A DNA stretch of 64,000 bases, from NCBI GenBank assembly GCA_964006375.1, contig OZ023262.1, positions 89,693,654 to 89,757,653 on the forward strand, in the 5' to 3' direction. Shown piece by piece: positions 47,179 through 60,951 of the stretch (positions within the stretch are counted from its first letter, which is position 1; each line of letters begins with the position of its first letter). Under the pieces are notes generated by a model. That model was not told the origin of the DNA and did not search any database. It was given only the letters and a program-made list of their open reading frames with translations. This stretch comes from Tillus elongatus. Its lineage: Eukaryota; Arthropoda; Insecta; Coleoptera; Cleridae. The position numbers were made by a program, and so were the translations under genes.

Positions 47179-49115
47179 TCTTCTTCAAGTGCCGTCTCCT
47201 CTTAGAAGGTTGGCTATCATCATGGCTACTCTCACTTTTGATGCTGCAGCTCTGAACAACTCAACGGAACTACAGTTGTACCATTTTCTCAGGTTATTTA
47301 GCCAGGAAATACGTCTTCTTCCTCTGCTTCTCTTTCCCCGTATTTTTCGCTGCAGAATATTCTGCAACAATACATATTTTTCTCCTCTCATCACATGGCC
47401 CAGATATTGCAGCTTCCTTATTTTAATTGTGTTCAATATCTCTTTTTCTTTTCTCATTCTCCCCAGTACCTGCTCATTTGTTACCATGTCTACCCAACTT
47501 ATCCTCAATTTTCTTCTATGTGACCACATCCAAAATCCCTCCAGTCGATCACTTATATATTTCTTTAACGTGTATGATTCCATCCCATATAGCAACACCG
47601 AGAAAACGTAGCATCTCAATATTCTGACTCTAAGTTGTAAGTTAAGATCTCTACTACATAACACGCTTCTCATTTTGTTAAATTTGGTTCTACTTGTCCA
47701 ATTCTTGATTTAATTTCTTCAGTGTACTCATTATTTTCATTGACAGTTGTTCCCAGGTACCTGTACTTACTCTACTAATTCTCCGTTGATCCATAGGTTT
47801 TCCTGTTGCTGAACTGATTTTGTAATGGTCATAAATTTGGTTTTTTGATATTTTAGGTAAGTCCGCTCTCCTCGCTACTCATCACTACTTGATCTACTAA
47901 GCTCTGTAAATCTTCTATTGTTTCGGCAATGAGTATGGTGTCGTCTGCATACCGGATATTGTTAAAAGGTCTATTGACTTTTACTCCTATTGTTGTTTCT
48001 TCCAACGCTCTCTGAATGATTTCTTCGAGTAAAGATTAAATAATAGCGGCGATAGTACACATCCTTGCCTCACACCACGTTGTATTTTTACTTCTTTTGA
48101 GAGTTCATTGTCCACCTTGATATTAGCCGTCAGGCTGTAGTATCAATTATTTATTATTATTATCTTTCATGTCTATATTTTTACTTTTAAGTAACTGAAT
48201 TAGGTGGTTGTGGCAGACTCTATCAAATCCTTTGTTGTAGTCAAGGAAACAGACATACATCGGCTGATTGATGTCCATGCATCTTTCAGTCAACACATTA
48301 AAGGCAAACAAGGCTTCTCTAGTTCCCATTGCATTTGTGAAGCCAAATAGGGTTTCGCTAATATCTTGTTCTAATTTCCTAAAAATTTTCTGGTGTATTA
48401 TGTTTAGGAATATTTTGAGAGCGTGACTCATTAGACTGATGGTTCGGTGGTCGCTACATTCTTTTGCATTAACCTTTTTTGGTAATGTAATGAAGGTCGA
48501 TCTAAGTCATTCGCGGGGAATGTTTTCTGTGTTGTATATTGTGTTAAATAGTTCCACCAATATGCCCATTTGATCTTCTGTGATTAGTTTAATTATTTCT
48601 GCTGGAATTTCGTCGGGTCCTGGAGCTTTATTAGACTTTGCTATTTTTACCGCGTGCATTACCTCTTCTTCTGTTATTGTTGGGCCCAAATCTCCTTCTG
48701 TGTCCTCTTCTACTATTTATTGTTGTCTCTCATCGTCGAATAGTTCCTGGATATACTCCTTCCATCTTTCCAGCTTCCCTGCAGTGTCTGGGATTATTTT
48801 GCCATCTCTGTCCAGCAAAACATTGCTTTGGTTTTGCCTTTTTATACCAGCCACCTCCCTAATTTTTTTATAAAGGTTAAGATCATCGTGTTTCATTGTC
48901 AAATCGTCTATCTTCGCACATTTTCTTCTGTACCACTTTTCTTTGGCTTCACGTATTCTTTTTCTCACTATGTATATGGTTATATGCATTGTTGTCTATG
49001 TTTTTGTACGTTCTTCTTTCTTCCATTAGTTTTAAAACTTCGTCAGTTATCTATGGTTTTTGTTTGTGACAGTATCCTTTGTTTGCAGTAACTCTTTTGT
49101 TGAAGTCGTTATCGT
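47177..49115 (-). pseudogene. 5'-truncated RTE-like LINE (reverse transcriptase remnant)
   Basis: Non-LTR retrotransposon on the minus strand. In order: linker before RT (48989-48717, REAKEKWYRRKCAK); RT start TITEEEVMHAVKIAKSNKAPG near 48680; motif A FLDYNKGFDRV near 48250-48220; motif B VRQGCVLSPLLFN near 48085-48045; motif C YADDT at about 47960-47945, catalytic Asp pair intact; C-terminal region 47673-47185 with LRISWVDMVTNEQVL and GHVMRGEKY, typical of insect endonuclease-reverse transcriptases of the RTE/CFDP2 type. The apurinic endonuclease is missing. Stops at 48717 and 48507 and several frameshifts make it inactive. The 3' end (cttcttcttcaagtgcc on the plus strand) meets a (TA)n tail, as RTE elements often have simple-repeat ends. 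Confidence 0.88.
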
Positions 49116-49124
49116 GGTTTTAAT

Positions 49125-49126
<2 letters not shown>

Positions 49127-49219
<93 letters not shown>
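49127..49219. repeat. (TA)n microsatellite
   Basis: Borders the 5' side of the truncated LINE, so the LINE is enclosed by two TA arrays. Confidence 0.95.
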
Positions 49220-49222
<3 letters not shown>

Positions 49223-50029
49223 TATATATAATATAATATAATATAAAATAAAATATTTTATTTTTGCATTCGATGTTGAAGATAACAAACCGATGGGAGA
49301 AAAGTTGTTCAGATCACATAAATTACCCAAGTGTGTAAAATTTCAACAAGGAGTTTTATTTTCATCCGTCGAGGTTTCAGTAATAAGAACAAATAAGAAT
49401 ATAAAAATTATAACACAAAAACACTTCAATTCATTTTAAATAAGAAGTTTGACGTTATTTAAGTCTGCCACATTTTCCCGCATATACCTCATTTTTTCAC
49501 CGAAATGCAGTGAAACCTGCTGTTATCTCCTCAAGGGAAATATACTGTATAGCATATGTAATTCAATTTTTAACGATTCTGCAACTTTGGAAGCCTATTC
49601 AAATATATTATTTGTTTTATCCGGCTCCAAAATTAACAATCTATTATTCTTAGATCTGGAGATCTGAGAGGCCACAAAATGATACAGCATTGGTTACACA
49701 ATTTCTTAAATGCCCATGTTGCCAGGACAACCGTCGTCCTAAAAATGTGACAAACATCTTATGTAGCAGTTCGCCCACAAACTGAATTGCAATATTTAAA
49801 TAATTATGCTGGTTAAGTCTTTACCCAATACAAAATAGCACATCATTTTTTTTAAATAGTGTCTTCTAGACATTGTTACATAATCAGGATTAGCTTCAGA
49901 TCAGTATCGACAATTAATTCTGTAATGAAGGTACACCAAAATAAAAATAAATACTCTAACTCAACCTGAGTGTCGTTATCTTCTTCCTATGGCACTTAGC
50001 AGTACACATCCATATATTAAACCTCTGGA
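49220..50029. other. unassigned sequence
   Basis: No recognised feature. Confidence 0.4.
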
Positions 50030-50690
50030 ATTTTCATAAAAACCTTTTTAATATGAAATATGTATTTTTTAATAAAATTAGGCATCAAATTTGGTTATCA
50101 GTATAACCTATATAGTACTTCGAACCTTTTCAAGCTATTTACCCACCTACCAAAATAAAATTATTCACAAAAAGTTTTTCGACAAAACAATTTTTCTTGA
50201 AAATTTTCAAACAATTTTTTCACGAAAATCCGAAACCAATTTTGTGCTGCGTTATTTAATAGCAAATATGTATTTTTGCATGAAAGCAGGCATAAAATTT
50301 GGTTATCAATATAACCTATATAGTATAGAAACAATTTACCATATTTCATTCAAACTAACTTTATCGTTTGAAAATCTACAAACATGTTCCGAAAATAAAC
50401 TTAAAACGTTCCCGAAAAGACTGGTCTCCTGGCCTTATAGGGTGTAGCTTAAGATATAATTAACGTATATTAACGTATGTTACCGGAGATACAGAACTTT
50501 ATCCTAAAAATCCATCACCCTGTATATATAAAAATAAATACAATCTGAAAGTAACTCCGGTTATGGGTTCTAGGGGGGCTAGTTAGCGCTCATTTGATGA
50601 AATCTTTTAAAAATTTAAAAGTGGCGGTCTTCTCATTAACGAATTTTTTTAACCGGAGTTTGCTAAAAAATTATGGACCATTAAACGATA
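50030..50690 (-). repeat. Family A third variant, duplicated fragments
   Basis: 'ggcatcaaatttggttatca' with 'tataacctatatagta' occurs at about 50081-50120 and again at about 50291-50325, a direct duplication of roughly 210 bp. A 5' block follows at 50540-50670 ('tatgggttctagggggg', 'gcgctcatttgatg'). Confidence 0.6.
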
Positions 50691-50905
50691 AACTCTATAA
50701 CTGAAACTATACTTACTCGATAGAGATAGTTAAGACATAAACGTGAGCGCTTTGCGAAACTGTCCCGATATATAGGCTACTTCCGCATTGAAGTTGGATT
50801 CGTTTCCATGCTCTTGATTTATCCATTGCATATTTTTACGTTTTCTTAATTAAACTTACTATAAAATCAACATGAATGCACCATTTTAGATATTTCTTTT
50901 ATCAG
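50691..50905. other. unassigned sequence
   Basis: No feature recognised. Confidence 0.4.
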
Positions 50906-52260
<1,355 letters not shown>

Positions 52261-52580
52261 TTCCAGACGCAGCAAGTGCGTTGTGGTAGCGAATTTTCAT
52301 TAAATGCTTAAAATTTGAATTGCTCAATTTGCTATTAACCCACAAGGTTCGTTGGCTAAGAAACCAGTTTTTTTGGGAAGCTTACTGTTAGAAATGGCTG
52401 TACATTTTCAAACAATTAAGTTATCTTGATGAAACGTGGCACATTGTTTCTACTATATAGGTTATACTGGTATTCAAATTTGATGCTTGCTTTCTTAAAA
52501 AAACATATTTGCTATTAAAAACATTTAAATGAAAATTCACTACCATAACGTACTTGCTGCGTCCAGACTTTTATTACAAT
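52261..52580 (+). repeat. Family A third variant bounded by two 3' ends in opposite orientation
   Basis: Inverted 3' end at 52263-52305 (cgcagcaagtgcgttgtgg) and a forward 3' end at 52530-52570 (ataacgtacttgctgcgtcc) enclose about 230 bp, giving a terminal-inverted-repeat appearance. Confidence 0.65.
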
Positions 52581-53404
52581 ATTATTTCATATGTTGAAAT
52601 TATTTTATGTCGCATATGTTAAGACATTTTTTGAAAGACAAAAATTTTCGCTGCTCGAAAAAAGTAATGCAGCAGAAGACATTGTTTTTGTTATTTATGT
52701 TTCACACGTATTCCTAGGCGAGTGAGAGTGATTTAGTAAAGCAATATCAAAAACAATTAATTGATAAGAAAAAATACATGAAATCGATCAATTAATAACG
52801 ATGATATCACGAGTTCATAACCCACTTGCTAGGTTCCAACTTTTTAGTCACGTTTAAAATCAGAAATACGATTAAATAAGTCATCTATTTTAACGCCGAG
52901 TTTTGCCTAGAACTGTATTCGATCCTAAACATGGACGCTCTCGCTATATGTCTTAACTATCTCTATGATTGATGATGGTACCTCAGAACCGAAACGTCTG
53001 AATTGAAAACTGAATAGACCAGTTGACAGACGGAAAAAATTGTCTTAAGAATGTACTTTCGGATTGGCTGACGTTTTTGAACTGGAGAAATTGTAGCCCT
53101 TTTGCAAAAATGCATATTCTTGTTTTTTTTTAAATACCTTGAAAACCAACAGAGTTACAACCAGCCGTCGAACGGATATAACCTCAGAACTGAATTCACT
53201 ACAACTCTTCTCATTTAACCATTTTCATATGTCAGAGTTTCCGAGATCCCAATACATTAACATCAACCACCAATTTGAGACATAATGTATCTAGTTTGGC
53301 AATGTCAAGGCAATGAATGCGTTTAAGTAACGAATTGCCATATAAATACTTTTATTAAAAACATTGTGTTACCTATTTACCTAAGAAAACTTAAATAATG
53401 GAAA
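52581..53404. other. unassigned sequence
   Basis: 'agaaccgaaacgtctgaatt' near 52985 faintly recalls Penelope-type tails; nothing else. Confidence 0.35.
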
Positions 53405-53720
53405 AAAATCTCTGGACGCAGCAAGTGCGTTATGGTAGCGAATTTTCTTTAAAATATTTTTAATAGCAAATGTCTTTCTTTGATGAAAGCAGGCATCAAA
53501 CTTGGTTGCCTATAAAGTAGAAACAATGTACCATATTTCATCGAAATAAATTTATTGTTTGAAAATATATAAACATTTTTCAAAAGTCTAAATGCAGCAA
53601 ATGTGTTATGGAAGTGAATTTCCATAAAAATATTTTTAATAGCAAATGCGAGCAGGCATCAATCTGATTACCGGTATGGACTTTGTAGTAGAAACAATGT
53701 ACTATATTTTGTCAAGTTAG
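53405..53720 (-). repeat. two Family A third-variant 3' fragments
   Basis: Inverted 3' ends begin at 53413 (ggacgcagcaagtgcg) and at about 53588 (aatgcagcaaatgtg), about 175 bp apart, each followed by related sequence ('ggcatcaaacttggttgcc', 'ggcatcaatctgattacc'). Confidence 0.65.
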
Positions 53721-54600
53721 GCAGGTTTCTGAAAACAGTTTTTTGAAAAGCGTTCGGGAGCGAAACTGAAAATTTACCGAAAATTCGCTACCAAAACGCA
53801 CTTAGTGCGTCCAGATTTTTTCTTACAAACGCATCATATTTCGATAAAAAATGCAAAAATGCATTAACGAATTTGTTCTACAAAAATTAGCTAAAAAAAA
53901 TTATACACCCCTACTCACTCCTGGTCCCGTAACTTCCCTGGGGAGTGTGAACAAGAATTTTTTTGGTGTTTGTGGATCCAGGGGGGGGGGGTGGCTAGGC
54001 AGGTTTCTGAAAACAGTGTTTTGAAATGTGTTCAGGAACTAAACTGCAAATTTATCGAAACTTCGCTATCAAAACGCACTTACTGCGTCTAGATCTTTTT
54101 CTTACAAACGCATCATATTTCGATAAAAAATTCAAAAATGCATTAACGAATTTGTTCTACGAAAATTAGCTTAAAAAAAAGTATACACCCCTACTCACTC
54201 CTGGTGCCGTAACTTCCTTGGATAACAAGAAATTCTTTGGGGGAATAGGGGTGCTGTGTGGGGTAGGCAGGGTTTAAAGGGGATATGGCTTCAAGATGCA
54301 AAGAAGACAACTTTCAAGCCGGTTTTATTCGCATTTTCTGCTCATATTTTCTTTTTACTACCTACCCCGCCCAGCACCCATATTCACTCCTGGTCCCGTA
54401 ACTTCCTTGGGAGGTGTGAACAAGAAATTTTTCTTGGGTTTTGTGGATCCAAAAGGGGGGGGGGGGGTCTATGCAGGTTTCTGAAAACAGTTTTTTGAAA
54501 AGCGTTCGGGAGCTAACCTGCAAATTTACCGAAAATTCGCTACCAAAACGCACTTAGTGCGTCCAGATTTTTCTTCTTATAAACGCATCATATTTCGATA
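53721..54600. repeat. three tandem units containing family A 3' ends and G runs
   Basis: 'gcaggtttctgaaaacag' starts at 53721, 53999 and 54473 (spacing 278 and 474). Each unit has 'aaaacgcacttagtgcgtc' or a variant, 'aaacgcatcatatttcgat' and, except the last, 'tcactcctggt.ccgtaacttcc' and a G run (53980-53989 and about 54455-54467). The middle unit is longer by about 200 bp (54240-54400). The hairpin here is CGCACTTAGTGCG, a more extended palindrome than the usual form. Confidence 0.8.
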
Positions 54601-54689
54601 AAAAATTCAAAAATGCATTAACAAATTTGTTCTACGAAAATTATCTAAAAAAATTATAGACCGTTAAACCATCAACTTCACTAAACCTA

Positions 54690-55355
<666 letters not shown>

Positions 55356-56339
55356 GATTGAGAATAAATATAAGACCAAAGTTGTACTTAGAGAACCAAA
55401 ATTATAATTATCTTTGTTTATCTCTAATGGGTAAATTATTTAGTTTTAACATTCTATGGACAATAACGGTTTTATAGTTTGTGCTTAAGAATAGAAACGT
55501 TTAATTATGTGTAACTATAAAAATGTATAAAAGCTTAAAGCTGGCAATGCTGTAAGGATGGGCATCTTAAATGGCTAGAAGTAAGAGGGGAAAATTAGTT
55601 TTGTCTACATTCTTGCTAGTCTCCTATTTATTTAAGTTACTGGAAATTATTCAATAGATCTACTAAATAACGAATTTTCTCATTCTGTTTGAAATAAGTA
55701 TCAAATATTGTGTATCCTAATGTCACTTCAGAATAACTTTACTTTAAAACAGCATCTTAGTATAAGGAAGACAATGCTATGACACAAATCTTATTTCCAC
55801 GGTAGCGGAGACTTTAATGCAGGTATACTCAAGAAACCTTGATAAGACGGAAGATTGTTTTTCACCTTATACCCTGCACATGATCAACACAGTGTTATTA
55901 TACACAAAAAATAGTTGTTCTACCTGTTGAGTGTGTAGGGGAGACATGATAACATTTTTGGACAATGAGTCACATGTTATTTACGAACAAAAGTAGCTCA
56001 CATAATATAAAGTGAGATAGGTGGCCTTATTGCATCTATATTGTTATTTCATGGCATTTCTGATTTTAAACATTACTGAAAAGTTGGCACCTTGCAAGTG
56101 CGTTATGGTATCGAATTCTCAAAATTAATTTCGAATTCAAATATTAATCAAATTTCCTTCTAACCTAGAAACTTCAATTTCGGTGCTTTATAAAGTACCT
56201 ATTTGCGAAAATAATATGTGTAGCCAAGTTATTAAAATAACTCCATGTGTTCGGGGAAGCAAATTGTTTTTGGAAGTAATTTGTTTAAAAAAATGATTTT
56301 AAGCTGTTCCAATCGAGCTGATTAACTAACCCACTATAA
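55356..56339. other. mostly unassigned; family A 3' end near 56090
   Basis: 'tgcaagtgcgttatggtatcga' at about 56094-56115 is an isolated inverted 3' terminus. No gene recognised. Confidence 0.4.
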
Positions 56340-56410
56340 AACACGCGCGCGCTGGCACACTAGCACACGCGCAATCGCATGCGCGCATGTACTGGAACAC
56401 ATACACGCAC
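56340..56410. other. short purine-pyrimidine alternating CG-rich tract
   Basis: Runs such as cgcgcgcgc, cacacgcgc and gcatgcgcgcatg in otherwise AT-rich surroundings, with possible Z-DNA tendency. Confidence 0.5.
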
Positions 56411-56499
56411 TTATCCAAAAAAAAAAATTCTGAAAGTTAGAAAACCGCGGCGTCTCTCATAGCAAATTTTCATAGAAACAAGATAATCTTTTGTACACA

Positions 56500-56502
<3 letters not shown>

Positions 56503-56586
<84 letters not shown>
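56503..56586. repeat. (TA)n microsatellite
   Basis: Abuts the left end of the next mariner, which used its last TA as target. Confidence 0.95.
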
Positions 56587-56589
<3 letters not shown>

Positions 56590-57317
56590 GGTGATTCATA
56601 AGTGGTGACCAAAAATGAAACCCAATGTTCTTTGAACAATTTTAGAGAGGGTATCTCCTATAAAAAATTTTCCTATAATGCGTCATTAAAAAGATACAGG
56701 GTGTTGAAGTTGAATTTCAAAAAATAACATTTCCCAATTTTTTAAAAAGTAGCAAATATATTTTGCTGAAACTTCGCATGTGTAGGCTGTTATGAAAGGC
56801 GCGTATTCTACCATAACAATTGAATCGGCTAATACAGCAGTGGCGCGCGTACCCACATGTCATTGGTTATCCCTCAGGAAAAAAACGGGTACGCCAATGA
56901 TATTTTTATTTATTTATTTATTTTTTGAATCTTACTTTCATTCGTGAACAAAACGACTCTCTTGATAATTTTTTTGTACGACGCTTATTTGTCGAGTAAT
57001 CAATGAATCAGGTAAGTGTTTTAGAGCACAATTCATGATTTTTAACCAGTCGTTGTTTGGTAGAAAATCGCAATGATACACTTTTATGCCTCCATTGGCC
57101 TGAATACACGCACGACATCTATTTGATATGGAAAATTTAATGTCTTGATAATTTTTAGTACGACGATTATCATTGTTGTATTTTAGTAAGTAGTAGTCTG
57201 GTTTGCCAAAGTTGTCATTAAGTGTCACTTGACGTTTAGGTTAACAAGTTATTATTTTGAATAGGTGTAAGTAAACTTTATAAAATTGCAACATTTTCTA
57301 CTCTTTTACTTCTTATA

Positions 57318-58389
57318 ATGGAGTACACCTCAGAAGAGTATGCAGATATAATTTTTATCTACGGATATGCTGATGGAAATGCTCTAGCTGCTTGTCGGGA
57401 ATATCAACGTAGGTTTCCCACTCGCCGTCAACCTACACCAAGGGTTTTTTTCTCGATCGTTTTCAAGACTTCGGCAGTGCGATATTGGACAACGTCCTGA
57501 CGCTAGAGCTAATGGTAGAAGACAACATCAACTTGAAGGCGAAGAGAGAGTGGTGGATGCAGTGATGGATCAACCTTCTACAAGTAGTCGGAGGATTGCG
57601 ACGCAGTTACAATATTCTCAAAGCTTTGTTTGGAGAACTTTACATCGAGAAGCCTTACATCCATATCATCGACAGAATGTTCATTGCCTTCTACCTGGAG
57701 ATAATGTGCATCGACGAGTCTTTTGTGAATGGATGTTGGAAATGAACAATCAAAATATCTTATTCCCTAATCTAATCTTCTGGTCTGACGAATCAACATT
57801 TACAAGAAATGGTATTTATAATTCTCATAATGAGCATGTCTGGTCATTGGAAAATCCACATGCAACAAGGACTCGCACATTTCAACATAGATTTTGCATT
57901 AATATATGGTGTGGTATTTTAAATGGCTCACTGTTCGTGGAAGTCCTGCCACAACGTTTAAATGGATCTTCGTACTTAGCGCTCCTAGAAAACCGTGTAG
58001 AAAACATTCTAGATGACATTCCACTAGCAACAAGAGGTATAATGTGGTACGAGCATGACGGTGCACCAGCGCATCATAGTCAAAACGTTGTTACATGGCT
58101 ACATGAACATTATAATGAAAGATGGATTGGCAGAACTGGACCAATATATTGGCCTGCAAGATCACCGGACTTAAACCCACTTAACTTCTGTCTTTGGGGT
58201 GATTTTATGCGACTGGTCTACAGTAAACAAATAAATACACCAGAGTAGCTACAACAACTGATAAATAATGCCTTTCGTCATATTCAAGCAACAATGAATC
58301 CTCAAGACATTAAATTTTCCATATTAAAAAGATGTCGTGCGTGTATTCAGGACAATGGAGGCATTTCGAACATTTATTGTAATAAATAA
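57318..58389 (+). pseudogene. DD41D transposase pseudogene, third catalytic residue Asn
   Basis: ATG at 57318: MEYTSEEYADIIFIYGYADG, an N-terminus typical of insect transposases with a DUF4817-like domain. Frame breaks at the T run 57445-57451 and again near 57475 shift to the frame QCDIGQRPDARANG, then open to 58245. First catalytic Asp at 57787-57789 (FWSDEST), second at 58057-58059 (EHDGAPAHH), third position at 58183-58185 is AAC, Asn, in NPLNFCLWG where Asp is expected; spacing 41. A TAG at 58246 interrupts the C-terminus, which otherwise ends at 58389. Three independent defects: dead. Confidence 0.88.
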
Positions 58390-58563
58390 ATTACTATAAG
58401 CCTGATAAAAGTGTGTCTCATTGCGATTTTCTACCAAACAACGACTGGTTAAAAATCATGAACTGTGCTCTAAAACACTTACCTGATTCATTGCTTACTC
58501 GTAAAATAAGCGTCGTACAGAAAATTATCAAGAGAGTCATTTTGTTCACGATAGAAAGTAAGA

Positions 58564-58566
<3 letters not shown>

Positions 58567-58643
<77 letters not shown>
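58567..58643. repeat. (TA)n microsatellite within a TIR
   Basis: Present only in the right arm; the left arm has 'attcgtgaacaaaac...ttatttatttatttatt' at the equivalent place. Confidence 0.95.
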
Positions 58644-58647
<4 letters not shown>

Positions 58648-58883
58648 GCGAACCCGTTTTTTTTCTTGAGGGATAACCAATGACATGTGGGTACGCGCGC
58701 CACTGCTGGATTAGCCAATTTAATTGTTATGGTAGAATACGCGCCTTCCATAACAGCCTACACATGCGAAGTTTCAGAATATATGTGCTACTTTTTAAAA
58801 AATTGGTAAATTTTATTTTTTGAAATTCAACTTCAACACCCTGTATCTTTTTAATGAAGCATTATAGGACAATTTTATATATA

Positions 58884-59301
58884 CAGGGTCGCTGATAAGT
58901 CTGGAAACGGTCGATTATCCGGGAAAATATACAAGGTGTCGAAAAAAGTTTTATACAAAAGTTTTTGGGTTCTTCAATGTCTACTAGGCGGTGATAATTT
59001 TATTTATACAGGGTTGGTCATACAGGCGTGGCACACCAATATTAATTTTTTTTAAAATGAAATACCCTATATATTATTCGATATTTCAATCCTTCTCTTA
59101 ATTTTGAGCAACATTTATGAGAAGCATAATGTACCTAAACTCAATCGTTTCCGGGTAAAAAAATAAATAAAAATAAACGCTACTGTTTTTAAAATCTATT
59201 GGATGAAGAACAAAAATAAATGAAAAGTAGAATATCTCTTGAAAACAATCTGTGAGTGTGAAAAGAACCGGTTGCGATGTTTTTAACATTGTTTGGAATC
59301 C
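58884..59301 (+). repeat. left long TIR of the intact mariner
   Basis: Includes a second terminus-like motif 'tacagggttggtcatac' near 59010, also present in the right arm. Confidence 0.92.
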
Positions 59302-59443
59302 CAAGATAAGATAAGATGCCCATAAGAAACGCAGTATTATTCTTTTGTTTTAAAATGTTTCCAGGACAACGAATGTCAAACATTCATTCAGTGTCAACAG
59401 TTTTGAAACATTAGTAATTTAGTGTCAACAGTTTTTGTGCAAA

Positions 59444-60538
59444 ATGGCAAGTTTAAGTGAAACCGAACGTATCGAAATTTTAATGATGATAGGGTACGGT
59501 GATAGAACACGAAGTTTTGCTCAAGTGGTGATTATGTTCAATGAGTTGCATCCTGAGCGGGAATCGATCTCCAAATCCACAGTTTCGAAAACTTTGCATC
59601 GTTTTCACGAAACTGGCGGTATCAAGGATAAACCTAGAACTGGAAGGCCAGTAACCGTTACAAATGAAGAAAATTCTTTGAATGTAATATTGGATGTGGT
59701 GGAAAATCCGAAAACTTCGGCACAGCAATTGGCTTTAAATCACAATATGAGTCGATATTCAATTCAAAAGATTACGAAGCGGGAAAAGTTCCGTCCATAT
59801 AAAATTCATTTATTGCAAGAACTGAGTGAAGACGATTTTGATCGCAGAATCGAGTTCTGTGAACTTATTATGGAGAAGTTACGCCAAAATTTTAACTTTG
59901 CCAACCACATTTTGTTTTCCGACGAATCTACATTTTGTTTGAATGGACAAGTCAACCGACACAACTGTAGGTACTGGTCAGACGAAAACCCACATTGGAT
60001 GGAACAAATTCACACCCAAAGACCGCAAAAAGTAAATGTTTGGTGTGCTATTATTGGTGGACATATCATAGGACCTTATTTTATACACGGTAATTTGAAC
60101 TCTGCTCGATATTTGACACTTTTGCAAGAATCAATTGTTCCAGACGTTAGTCGATTATTTCCGAACAATAACGACCCAAATCTACCAGCGGAAGAAATAT
60201 GGTTTCAGCAGGATGGGGCACCCCCTCATTTTGGAATTGAGGTACGGGAATATCTGAATCAAACCTTTCCTGGCAGATGGATAGGGCGCAGGGGAACTAT
60301 TGAATGGCCAGCTAAGTCTCCCGACATGACGCCGCTTGACTTTTTTTTGTGGGGTCATGTAAAAAATTTAATTTACCAAAATAGACCGCAGAATATTGAA
60401 GAGTTGCAAGCAAGGATTGTGCATGAAATTAATAACATTCCTCAAAACGCTCTTGTAAATGCAGTGCAATGTTTTGTTAAGCGAATTCATTATTGTCAGG
60501 AGGTCAATGGAGAACACTTTGAACATCTTATAAAATAG
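59444..60538 (+). CDS. DD41D mariner transposase, intact (364 aa)
   Basis: Cut-and-paste transposase acting in the nucleus on the element's inverted repeats and TA targets. ATG at 59444 (MASLSETERIEILMMIGYGD) is preferred; reading begins without ATG nine bases earlier. N-terminal helix-turn-helix pair over roughly residues 1-120, with a GRPVTVT linker near 68 resembling the AT-hook-like GRP motif of the superfamily. DDE domain: Asp160 in LFSDESTF, Asp257 in QQDGAPPHF, Asp299 in TPLDFFLWG, giving 41 residues between the last two (DD41D). No stop or frameshift. 142 bases of leader separate it from the left TIR, which may hold its promoter; the right TIR would supply the 3' untranslated region. 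Closest in this window to the left-edge copy (1-860). Confidence 0.95.
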   Translation: MASLSETERIEILMMIGYGDRTRSFAQVVIMFNELHPERESISKSTVSKTLHRFHETGGIKDKPRTGRPVTVTNEENSLNVILDVVENPKTSAQQLALNHNMSRYSIQKITKREKFRPYKIHLLQELSEDDFDRRIEFCELIMEKLRQNFNFANHILFSDESTFCLNGQVNRHNCRYWSDENPHWMEQIHTQRPQKVNVWCAIIGGHIIGPYFIHGNLNSARYLTLLQESIVPDVSRLFPNNNDPNLPAEEIWFQQDGAPPHFGIEVREYLNQTFPGRWIGRRGTIEWPAKSPDMTPLDFFLWGHVKNLIYQNRPQNIEELQARIVHEINNIPQNALVNAVQCFVKRIHYCQEVNGEHFEHLIK

Positions 60539-60539
60539 G

Positions 60540-60951
60540 ATTTCAAACAATGTTAAAAACATCGCAACCGGTTCTTTTCACACTCACAGAATGTTTTCAA
60601 GAGATATTCTACTTTTCATTTATTTTTGTTCTTCATCCAATAGATTTTAAAAACAATAGCGTTTATTTTTATTTATTTTTTTTACCCGGAAACGATTGAG
60701 TTTATGTACATCATGCTTCTGATAAATGTTGCTCAAAATTAAGAGAAGGATTGAAATATCGAATAATATATAGGGTGTTCCATTAAAAAAAATTAATATT
60801 GGTGTGCCACGCCTGTATGACCAACCCTGTATAAATGAAATTATCACCGCCTAGTAGACATTGAAGAACCCAAAAACTTTTGTATAAAACTTTTTTCGAC
60901 ACCTTGTATATTTTCCCGGATAATCGACCGTTTCCAGACTTATCAGCGACC

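Larger units (their letters stand above)
56587..58880 (+). mobile_element. DD41D-type mariner with inverted repeats that include the transposase C-terminus
   Basis: Left terminus CAGGGTGATTCATAAG at 56587. The arm 56660-57147 pairs with 58304-58880; markers are 'cagcagtggcgcgcgtaccc' and its complement near 56837 and 58695. The right arm lacks the outermost 70 bases because another mariner begins at 58884. The right arm carries an extra (TA)n array (58567-58643). The inner edge of the inverted repeat lies inside the coding region, so the last 20 or so codons exist twice, the left copy in antisense. Confidence 0.85.

Noticed and set aside
48580..48873. 97-codon plus-strand frame
   Set aside because: Antisense of the LINE reverse transcriptase.
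54256..54498. 80-codon frame ending in a Gly-rich stretch
   Set aside because: Explained by the G run and tandem units at 53721-54600.
56340..56410. CpG island of a promoter
   Set aside because: Only about 70 bp and built of short alternating runs; no gene downstream other than a dead transposon.
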